From Actinia tenebrosa (taxonomy: Eukaryota; Cnidaria; Anthozoa; Actiniaria; Actiniidae): a stretch of 64,000 nt of DNA. How positions within the stretch are numbered: the stretch's first letter is position 1; the number at the start of each line of letters is the position of its first letter. A program made the position numbers and the translations under genes. Location of the stretch: contig NW_022258104.1 in NCBI RefSeq assembly GCF_009602425.1, positions 112,806 to 176,805 on the forward strand, written 5' to 3'. Below are positions 22,601-31,533 of this stretch, one piece after another. The notes under the pieces are model-generated. The model worked only from the letters and a program-made list of their open reading frames with translations, made no database searches and was not told the DNA's origin.

Positions 22601-24893
22601 CGTGTCTTTGCGGTATTTACCGAAGATCTTTGGAACACTCAGACTCTGGTCAAACGTCGAACTTCACATTAAGATAATGGATGGATAACAAGGCGGTCTT
22701 CTTTGATATCATTAGGTTCGGCTCATGTGAAGTTCGACGTTTGACATGAGCGTCTGTGGTGTATGTAATAGGAATATTTATATCAGTTATGTGGCCATGT
22801 AGGTACTCCGCCCATGATATGACGATAATGAAATAATGTCGAATATTCGTTCGTAAAAAAAAGATGTATTGATATTAATCCCGCACTTATCTTGCACTAG
22901 ATGTGGGAAAATCCATTCCTCACGTGGGACCCTAAGGAATACGGAAATGTGACCAGTATTAATGTGCATCCTGGTATGGTGTGGAAACCTGATTTAGTCC
23001 TGTACAACAAGTAAGCTATATTTGTTGAGTTTCAATACTCTGTCTTAATCCTTCTTTTTCCTATCACGTGAGAGGAATATCATTCAGTTTCCTTTTTACT
23101 GACTTCATTTGTTATATTTTTGGTGGTATTAAAGTGGGCCCACTCTGATCGTAATGTGCATGGCTTGATCAATAGCTGGATACGAGTCATTGAAGTGATG
23201 TCATCAGTGAAACTTCATTCTGCATTTTGACGTCGTTTCTTTTGTAAAACACATAGTTATTTGTACACTATGACGTCATCACAATGATGTCATTACTTGA
23301 ACATCATCTAGCCTGCGTAGCCAGGCGTTCCTTGTGGGTTTTGGGGAGGCTTCAAGCCCCCCAAAACCCACAAGGAACGCCTGGCTACGCAGGCTAAACA
23401 TCATCATACTTAGGTTGAAAATAAGCCTGAAGCGAGATGACGTTTTACCCCCGACTCTATACCATAATAGTTTTTTAAATTCTTTCATATTAAATTTTTT
23501 GATTCCTTAGAGAATACAGGAACAATAGAAATAATTAAATAACAAAAGCAGTGTGAAAAGGATTATGGTCTAGAGACGGGGTTAAAACGTCATCTCGCTT
23601 CAGGCTTATTCACTGATAAAGCGTGGAAGTAGTCCTGCAAAGCGACAGCGTTATTAATGCCGTTCGTCACACTCCTTTTTTGATTTCTCTCTGACATGTC
23701 TAACAACTTACGACAGAGAAAGAAACTATGAAAGATCGTTATTTTTCCTTTTCTATCTTTTTTTCAGCATTGGAATCGGACGCACAGGCGCCCTGTACTC
23801 TTTCGACACCAAAGTAACGTTAGAACACAACGGTAAAAACTCCTGGTTCGCCCCGACTCAGATCCAAAGCATTTGTAAGATCGACATCACGTATTTCCCT
23901 TTTGACACGCAACACTGTTCCCTCGTGATAGGATCATGGACGTATCCTGGCAACGCGCTCAACCTCGTGCAACAGCGCAACCAATCAGATTTGTCCAAAT
24001 ACACACTCAGTGGAGAATGGGACTTGCTGTCGGCGCCTGTGCAGCGCAACGTAGTCAAATACGCTTGTTGCAAGTATCCTTATATTGATATCACGTATTA
24101 CATCCATGTGCGCAGAAAGGTTTTGTTTTACCTCAGCAACTTGATTCTTCCGTCGATAGTTCTGACTATACTCACGGTGTTTTCTTTCTATCTTCCTCCT
24201 GAGTCTGGAGAGAGAGTTTCTCTGGTCATAACGATCCTTCTTGGCTTGACTGTTTTCATGCTAGTGTTCACTGAGAGCGTACCTAACACATCAGAAGTGA
24301 TTCCACTAATAGCTAAGTACACCATAATAGTCATGAGCGAGGTTGGCATCTCTCTGCTTGTTACTTGTTTCGTTATGAGAACCTATCACAAGGGTCATCA
24401 AAAAGACGTACCAAATTGGGTACGATTTTGGGTGATTAAAGTCCTAGCGCCTATTCTCCGAGTCAAGCAAGCCCAGAAGCAAAATGGAAACAATAACGAT
24501 GCAAAAACGAGCCAACCAGAAGTCAGAAATGGAGAGAAATACTTGCGTCGTGGGCCGTACACTTTCATCGCGAAAAAACGCGACTCTACCCCTCCCTCCC
24601 TTTGCTATTCACCTTCACCAGACAGTGGATGCAGAAAGGCAGAAAGCGTTGAGAGTAACGGTATAAACATAATGCGTAGTACTTCGAATGAAAAACTCAG
24701 TGAACTTTGCGGCGGCATGGCTGCTATCTTGAAGCATCTAAAAGGAACAAGGCAAGTGGAAGAACGAATCGCTGAATGGCATTTTGTAGCAACTGTATTG
24801 GATTCTGCGTTCTTTTGGCTATTTTTGACATCTATGCTTGTATCGACCGTGGCGTTCTATTTCCAGATTCCTTATGTTAAAGTTCCTTTATAG
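19637..24893 (+). CDS. Nicotinic acetylcholine receptor, alpha-type subunit (gene A)
   Basis: Five exons (19637-19706, 22205-22344, 22541-22585, 22901-23010, 23768-24893) give 496 residues. Cys-loop channels of this type open a cation pore when acetylcholine binds at subunit interfaces. A signal peptide fills residues 1-23. The binding aromatics are present: Trp82 (VWVRQMW), the loop A Tyr in WKPDLVLYN, Trp179 (GSWTY), and Tyr220 and Tyr227 around the vicinal pair Cys222-Cys223 that defines alpha subunits. The Cys-loop spans Cys158-Cys172 (KIDITYFPFDTQH between). M1 begins near 240. M2 starts after GE at 269-270, with Glu270 at -1' (cation selectivity), Ser at 2', Leu280 at 9' and Glu291 at 20'. 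M3, a cytoplasmic loop of about 140 residues and M4 (VLDSAFFWLFLTS) follow. NVT at 101 and NQS at 193 are possible glycosylation sites. The start is chosen because it opens the signal peptide in Kozak-like context (GAAATGG). The true ligand is untested. Confidence 0.92.
21027..21634 (+). repeat. MITE with five internal 102-bp tandem units (gene A intron 1)
   Basis: Five units at an exact 102-bp period start near 21066. Each contains AAGTGTCATTCCCTAG, TTTGTTTAACGGTTG and ATGGATACAACTCAAACAAA. Because 102 is a multiple of three, a spurious 165-residue frame stays open. The array is bracketed by inverted flanks, CCCAGACCAAGTGTCATTC on the left and GAATGATATATGTGGTCTG on the right, then CTTGGGC and GCGCCCAAGG. 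It is therefore a fold-back transposon whose interior has been tandemly amplified. Confidence 0.8.
21650..21860 (-). repeat. Single-unit copy of the 102-bp MITE family, reversed
   Basis: CCATTTCAGACCACATGTC on the left and GACGTGGTCTGAAATGG-like sequence on the right bracket one internal unit. That unit reads on the minus strand (GTTAAACAAAGAAATGATAC visible on plus). It abuts the five-unit copy, so the pair itself forms a larger inverted arrangement. Confidence 0.75.
22651..22742. repeat. Fold-back in gene A intron 3
   Basis: CAAACGTCGAACTTCACA is the exact inverse of TGTGAAGTTCGACGTTTG, with a loop of about 56 bp. No coding content. Confidence 0.8.
23300..23405. mobile_element. Near-perfect 88-bp palindrome with 9-bp target duplication
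   Basis: Arms of 38 bp starting TAGCCTGCGTAGCCAGGCG are perfectly inverted, and the 12-base centre is itself nearly self-complementary (GGCTTCAAGCC). The direct repeat AACATCATC flanks both sides (23300-23308 and 23397-23405). A 9-bp duplication is the size expected of Mutator-like elements. It lies in gene A intron 4. Confidence 0.8.
23422..23608. mobile_element. MITE, TAAGCCTGAAGCG family copy 1, TA target
   Basis: Terminal repeats of about 30 bp (TAAGCCTGAAGCGAGATGAC at the left and its inverse at the right) enclose an AT-rich non-coding interior. TA at both tips suggests a TA target duplication of the Tc1/mariner kind. A second copy, nearly identical throughout, is at 42446-42632. Confidence 0.85.
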
Positions 24894-25099
24894 ATGGGTG
24901 TACCTTGTGTTTTCAGTTGGATATTTGTACGTGTTTCAGAAGGCACTTTGTACACCAAAACCAAACTAAACCCAACATCAATTTTATAGAGCCCTAAAAC
25001 AATTCCTAAGCTAATCTAAATATGGGCATAGCTTACTCACAGATCGAACAAGCTTGAAGGGTCGGTTGGGAATCAGTTTACTGAGTGTGTTTGACTTTG
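24894..25099. other. Probable gene A 3' UTR and flank
   Basis: No canonical AATAAA is seen within 500 bp of the gene A stop. The first is at 25433-25438, beyond a SINE. The real 3' end cannot be placed. Confidence 0.4.
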
Positions 25100-25262
25100 C
25101 GGACGGAGAAAATCAAAGATGAGCCGGAAGAAAAACTTTCGTTATACAAGGGGAGAGTCATGAACATATTCAACTCATGTGATGCTGAGTCCAGGAATCA
25201 AACCTGAGACTCCAGAGGTAAGAGACAGTAAGCTACAGTACTCTTGCATGATTCCTCCAAGT
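25100..25262 (-). repeat. tRNA-derived SINE, minus strand
   Basis: Read in reverse there is a tRNA-like head with TTACCTCTGGAGTCTCAGG and a B-box-like GTTTGATTCCTGG. It is followed by CATGACTCTCCCCTTG and a TTTTCTTCCGG body. The arrangement resembles the copies at 15905 and 43445. Confidence 0.5.
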
Positions 25263-26053
25263 GCATAGATACAACGATATGGTGTTGACGGATTTCTTTA
25301 ACAAAATAACTTCCCTCAGCTAAACCGCTCTTAGTATAGGCCTGCGTTAGGGTTAGGTTTTGGAAAACCTGGGAACTAGTTGCGTTATACTATCTCTCGT
25401 TGGAATGTACATTTGTGCGCATAAGCAACACCAATAAATTGACAGTGCACCCTTCCTAAAATTGTCTCGAATGCAAGGCTAACATGAAAATACAAAATAA
25501 ATGGCACAAATTCCATCGAGAATCAATAGACTTAATATCGTGAAAAAACAAATTCGTAAGGAAAATATCATGACAGTAAGAGAGTACTTACCCTTTTAAT
25601 CAATGCGGCATTCTAAAACCTTGCGGTTTTGACCTGCGGTTCCACAGAGGTGACTTGTTCAATTATTTGATGGTCAATGTGATCCACCACTTCCGCATTC
25701 TATCTTCTTTATCTTTAGCAGCTGAAATCTAGGAAAAGTCAGAAGCAGTTCTTCTAAAAATATTTCTCCAAAAATGAATCATGATAATAACGCGCACGGG
25801 ACAAATGAAATAAAATATAACCACATTGATTAAGGTGTTCATAGATTACGTTACTTTTAAACGGTGCAGTTTAGAGCTAGAAACGTTTTATTGCCAAAAT
25901 TTGTAAACGTTTTTATAAATTATGTAATGTAAGTTGCGGCATGCAATGTTTTTCTTCAGTAAAAACTTTATTGAATTCGCTTTAGCTTATTTATTAAGGG
26001 AGTACCGTGGTCGGAAATGATACAACATTGATTAAGTATATCCAGTCTGTCCA
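25263..26053. other. Intergenic, no gene seen
   Basis: AT-rich sequence between a SINE and a MITE with no coding or RNA signature. Confidence 0.5.
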
Positions 26054-26348
26054 TTAGTGCAGTTTTCGTATGACTGTGAAAAGCTCAGTGCCGTAAGCGT
26101 GACGTGCAGTGACCGTGAAACTTTATAGAATTTTAATTGGCTGATTTTTTTCACGCGCAATATGATTGGTCTAAAAGTGCCGTGATCTTGGCGTGACTGT
26201 GTCCGCGCCGTGTTTATGCCGTGTTCCGGGTATTTGATTGGATGGAGAGTAAATTCTCGTGCAATGTGATTTGTCTGGCGTGTCCCTTGCCGTGTCACAA
26301 CCGTGTTCGTGCCGTGAACTTTTCACAGTCATACGAAAACTGCACTAA
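26054..26348. mobile_element. MITE with perfect 30-bp terminal repeats
   Basis: TTAGTGCAGTTTTCGTATGA (first 20 of 30) at the left end is the exact inverse of the right end. The 295-bp element has no coding frame. It contains repeated GCCGTG motifs and three TGATTGG-like boxes. TA at the tips could be the target duplication. Perfect arms suggest recent transposition. Confidence 0.85.
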
Positions 26349-26382
26349 GTACAAAAGTACATATATACATACATATATATTT

Positions 26383-26550
26383 AACAAATAGACATCAGTT
26401 TTTTATGTGTCTGTCCTCTTATTGATGATAAATTGCGTCATCACATTGTCAAAGTACGCCCGGTGGATCCGCATACTGCTTTGACAATGTGATGACGACA
26501 TTTATTGTCAATAAGAAGACAGACACATAAAAAACTGATGTTTATTTGTT
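26383..26550. mobile_element. Long-armed fold-back, ACATCAG family, complete copy
   Basis: Arms of about 70 bp (starting AACAAATAGACATCAGTTTT) meet almost head to head around CCGGTGGATCCGC, with few mismatches. Half-copies occur at 15595 and in part at 26641-26672 (CTGTCCTCTTATTGATGATA). Confidence 0.85.
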
Positions 26551-26862
26551 TTTTTACGATAACAAAAACTATAAAAACTTCTCATTTTAGTGATCAAAAC
26601 AACCAGCGGAAAGAGCGCGCGCTCGTTGACGTCAGCTTTATCTGTCTGTCCTCTTATTGATGATAAAAAATAACCAATCAGCGTGCAATATGAAGAAATG
26701 CTCTACCTTTCTGAGGCAAAATCTACCAGCAATAGAGCTATTTCAAAAAATGTTGGCCGTGAAGGTTATGTTGCATCTTGCATGCTGCATCTTGCATGTT
26801 GCTTGCGTTGAAAACTAAAATGCACCCGATCTGTTGATATTCATTTTGTTCAGTTGGCAAAG

Positions 26863-26863
<1 letters not shown>

Positions 26864-26895
<32 letters not shown>
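26864..26895. repeat. (TA)n microsatellite
   Basis: About 15 TA units. Read on the minus strand it lies about 30 bp downstream of the hammerhead ribozyme. Confidence 0.9.
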
Positions 26896-26899
<4 letters not shown>

Positions 26900-26927
26900 T
26901 GAGAAGAAAAAGTCAAGACAACATTTT

Positions 26928-26970
26928 TCCCGACAAGCCTGTTTCGTGAATTGCTTCACTCTTCAGGGGA
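26928..26970 (-). ncRNA. Hammerhead ribozyme, minimal type I
   Basis: Read on the minus strand, every core position is present. CUGAAGA (26966-26960) is followed by stem II GUGAA-GCAA-UUCAC (26959-26946, a GNRA tetraloop) and GAA (26945-26943). Stem III is ACA-GGCU-UGU (26942-26933) and the cleavage-site C is at 26932. Stem I pairs UCCC (26970-26967) with GGGA (26931-26928). Short stem III and a type I opening match hammerheads carried by Penelope-like elements and animal retrozymes, which self-cleave their RNA. The adjacent N gap prevents seeing a second copy or the carrier. Confidence 0.75.
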
Positions 26971-26983
26971 TTTAATGATAAGA

Positions 26984-27473
26984 NNNNNNNNNNNNNNNNN
27001 NNNNNNNNNNNNNNNNNNNNNNNNNNNNNNNNNNNNNNNNNNNNNNNNNNNNNNNNNNNNNNNNNNNNNNNNNNNNNNNNNNNNNNNNNNNNNNNNNNNN
27101 NNNNNNNNNNNNNNNNNNNNNNNNNNNNNNNNNNNNNNNNNNNNNNNNNNNNNNNNNNNNNNNNNNNNNNNNNNNNNNNNNNNNNNNNNNNNNNNNNNNN
27201 NNNNNNNNNNNNNNNNNNNNNNNNNNNNNNNNNNNNNNNNNNNNNNNNNNNNNNNNNNNNNNNNNNNNNNNNNNNNNNNNNNNNNNNNNNNNNNNNNNNN
27301 NNNNNNNNNNNNNNNNNNNNNNNNNNNNNNNNNNNNNNNNNNNNNNNNNNNNNNNNNNNNNNNNNNNNNNNNNNNNNNNNNNNNNNNNNNNNNNNNNNNN
27401 NNNNNNNNNNNNNNNNNNNNNNNNNNNNNNNNNNNNNNNNNNNNNNNNNNNNNNNNNNNNNNNNNNNNNNNNN
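26984..27473. other. Assembly gap of 490 undetermined bases
   Basis: A run of N starting 13 bases past the hammerhead stem I. Gaps of this kind often collapse repeats, so more of the ribozyme-bearing element may lie here. Confidence 0.99.
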
Positions 27474-28859
27474 CGCAAACCAAAGAAATCTTGGAAGCTT
27501 TTGTATCTTTGCTTCTAACAGATCTTACTCTCACGTATGAATTGTCCTTTTAGAAAAAAAATATATAACACCAAAGAGAAATGAAAAGCCTAACACAAAA
27601 GGTGGGATATAAACAGCTTTTTTCAAAAAGAACTTGGATAAAAAAAAAAAAAGAAATTACAAAAAAAAAAAAAAACCACGAACGACAAATCGAGACAAAT
27701 CGAGGCCAGCACAATGCACAACGAAAGAAGGCTAAAAATACATGCTTTGCATTCCTAAAGTACTTATAATCATTTTGTTTATCTATAAATGATTTTTGCG
27801 AGGAAAAAAATCAAAGTCACCCTTCTAAGTAAAGAAATGCAGTTTGCCAAAAAGTGGTCAGCGATATCAAACGACTATATGATCATGCATGCACTTAGAG
27901 AAAATTATTTTTATCGCTTTTGTAAATAATTTGAATTATTTATTTATAAACAGTCTAGATTTTTTTTACCGCAGACTTTGAGCTTGAAATCGTCCATTTC
28001 GATGCATGAAGTTTGAGGTAAGTTCAAAAAGGGAAAATTTGAAAAAAATAGTAATTATAATACAGAAAAATCTAGTCACTCATTGGAAAAGATGGTATCA
28101 GTNTAATGATTAAACAAGGCGAAAAAAAGTTATTGAAATAGCGAACAAAATTAGCTTTGAACAGATGTCTGGGATGAGAATCTAAGATAACAGTAGCTAC
28201 GAGTCCGCAGACATGTTATATATTTTTTGTAATTTTCCACTTAAACANTCTGGCCATCACTGATACCATCGTCAATTCATGTTCATCTGCATCGACAGAC
28301 GATTTGATCTGGTTTCTCCTTGCATATTTATACTTGCAGTTCTCACATTTGTAGTTCTGAATGCTTCTTCGAACTGATTTATCATTTTAACCTGTCATCT
28401 TCAATGAACAGAAGTTCGTGAAATGCCCAAAAAAAGTCAACATATTTTCTTATTTAGGGGATTAATCAGTTTGAAAACCGTTAGTACAAAACCTTCAAAG
28501 CAAAAGCCGGTAAAAAAGATCTGTAGGGGGTAAGATTTTTTCGCACAAATCTTAATTGTATTAAGTTCCCATGGTTCTGGTCATTGTTTCTGCGTTGGAA
28601 ATATCGCGTTTTATTATTGATTTTTTTCTGTATTTAATAACTGACAACATAAATTCTAATAAACAGTTGCGCTGTCTTTCATTCGGGTCAGAAGCACTCG
28701 AAATTCTGCGTTTTTATTGAAATCGGAATTAATAAGTCATAGACCCAGGTTACAACAGTCCAATTACGATTGATCATTTCAAAGATTCACCGCTTCCCAC
28801 AGTGTCAGTGCTACGCAGGTTTGTCGAGAATTCTGAACACAAGAGAGCTTTTTGGAAAC
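27474..28859. other. Intergenic upstream of receptor gene B
   Basis: AT-rich sequence with A-runs near 27640-27675 and single undetermined bases near 28103 and 28247. No gene is seen. The gene B promoter must lie near the right end, but no TATA box is recognised. Confidence 0.5.
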
Positions 28860-31501
28860 ATGAGAGACAAAAATCTTCTTACTTTGGTACTTCTGGCTGT
28901 GATATCAACGATTGCTGCACATGGTAAGTACGTTTTAGTAGAGTTTGGAGTATACCGCAAGTTGAAAGTCTGGTAACAGATTTTTAACCTTGGGGCTCTG
29001 AGTTTACGCGCGCGGCAAACGCAACATCCTTGGATTAAGTACAGGTATTTTCGGATAGTGAAATGTAAAATCTATGAAGTGAATTTGAAATAACACCTTC
29101 CACAGAAACGATAATGCCTTGTAAAAACCTTGAACAGCTTATCAATCACGTTTGGATCTAAAGCTTAAAGGTTTTGTGCTTTTAACACTGAGCTACAATG
29201 GCGATTTCCGTAGAATTAAGTTTCTTTTTGTACCACCATTGTTGAATTCTCTGTCTCATTTCCTGCTTAAAACCTGTACATTTCTAAATTGTAGAAATAT
29301 CTATAGCTCACTCTACCTCTATTCATTAACTTTACAGCTTTTAACTTACAGTTTTTGTTTCGGAAATGCTAGCTTAAATAGATAATCTTGCCGGTTTGAG
29401 GCAGTCAAAGTGTAATGTCAGCTTTTTTAGGCTTTCTTCCTACCAAAAGCCACATTTTGAGTAGGACTTGATTCAGGGTGATTTATGGCTTGTTCGACGG
29501 TTTTACAAACGCAGACCGTTTTGTGTAGACAGCTGTAGATATTGAAGATATTTGGCTTCAGTTTGCATTTTTCTTGATTTNATTTAAAAGTATTTTATTA
29601 CACATTCCTCTATTTTTCTGCAGTTCTTTCGTATAAAATTCTTTTCGAAAACCTTCGAGAATTATATAAGATTTTAATGTAATGCTCGGATATCAGACGA
29701 CTTGAAAAAGAAAAAGGCAGATCTGCATTACATTGAAAATTAACTCTTTGTTTCGTGTGCCATCGAGTAATAAATTTTGAAGTTCCTCGATGAAGATGCA
29801 CAGTACGTCTCGATATCAGGTTGCATGGGATTTCTTTCCCATTCAATACCAGAACTGAAGCTTTTGCCAACTTTTAGGCAGAGTAAAGTTATTCAACCTC
29901 GTCTAGGAAATTCCTTATAAAAATCCAAAGCAATATTTAAATGACCCGTGAAGTTACTGGTCGGAAATTGTGTGAGATAAAGCTTGATTCTGACCAGCAG
30001 CGTAACGGCCGTCCTAACAATCCATACTTTCGTTATGAAATGAATCGACGCAAGGGCAAGAAAACGGGGGGAAGACTTTTTTGCTTTTCTTGAGTTCGCT
30101 TGCGCTTGTGCTTTTGCTTGCGTCGGCTTGTGTCGCTAGTCAGAACCAGGCTTAAGTCAGCTGCGCCCAATTTTTGATACCTGCAAAATTGTTTCTCCAT
30201 TTAGGTGCTCACGAAAATGACATCGAGCACAAACTGCTTGCCGATCTGTTCACCAAGTATAATAAAGATGCCAGACCTGTTATTAACAAGACCGAAGCTG
30301 TAGAGGTTCAGTTCGACTTGGCTTATGCACAACTTATAAACTTAGTAAGTTTGCTTGTTGTTGTTGTTGTTTTTTTACGATGAAGAAAGAAAAATATTAT
30401 TTCTTTATATATTAAACTCAAGTACAAACTAATGCAGAGACAAAACAGTCGAAAAATAAAAAGATTAAACATTAATAAGTAATAAAATGTTTTTTAAAAC
30501 CAGCGAGGGACAATCAAAACAGAGGAAACTCCAACTAGGTGAAGCCCCATAAACTCGATATTATTTAGAAATAATTACGCAAAAAAAAGGAACTTAGAAA
30601 AATTGGACTTTATAATGGTATTGCAGTTTAGTAGTCAGTGGTGAGCTTTGAGTTCAAGTCTTTTTTTTAGTTCATTTATTAATTGTGTACTAGAGTTCCG
30701 ACGAAATCGTTTAGAAATAAATACGATATGCTTAGAGTTGTGTTTGTTTATTATTTGAGTTAGTGGGAGGTTGTGAGATTATTATTTCTTAGTTTATGAT
30801 GATGTCTGTGACGTCATGGCCGCCATGTTGGATGAATTAAACAAAGGTTTCGCGTAGGTTTTTATACTTTATTCAACATGGCGATTGTATCTTTTTGTAG
30901 TGTCAGTCGTTAAACTTCAGCTTAGCATGTCTCGGTGACTTCATGACCGCCATGTTGGATGAATTAAACAAAGGTTTCGCGTAGGTTTTTATACTTTATT
31001 CAACATGGCGATTGTATCTTTTCGTGGTGTCAGTCGTTAAACTTCAGCTTGGTGTGTCTGTGACGTCATGGCCGCCATGTTGGATGAATTTAACAAAAGT
31101 TTCGTGTAGGCTTCTAATATGACTTCATTTAGCTTTTCACTTAAGAATCTCAGTCTACATTTTTCAGTGATTCTGTGATTCTGTGATTCTAATGATATGA
31201 TTGATTGTGTTTACAGAATAGCAAAGACCAGATTCTACAGAGCAAAGTGTGGTTAAGACAGGTTTGTAACTAAAAAACGGTCCTCAGTCTTATCCTATCA
31301 AAATTCACTTGATGAGAGTGATTTCTTCACTCTAAAAGCAAGAGTAACAGTCAGTTACGTCTTGTGTTCTTTAGCTTGCTTCTTTCGTGCTCTACAGCTC
31401 CCAAAGTGTTTATATCGCAGTACAGAGAAATGCGCATGCGTTTTATATTCCTCAAAAAAAGAATGATGAAGATAAACCAAGTCCTATATCTCTAGATTCA
31501 T

Positions 31502-31533
<32 letters not shown>

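Noticed and set aside
28770-28859. Earlier in-frame start for gene B
   Set aside because: Using it would place 30 polar residues before the signal peptide. Genes A and C start directly at theirs.
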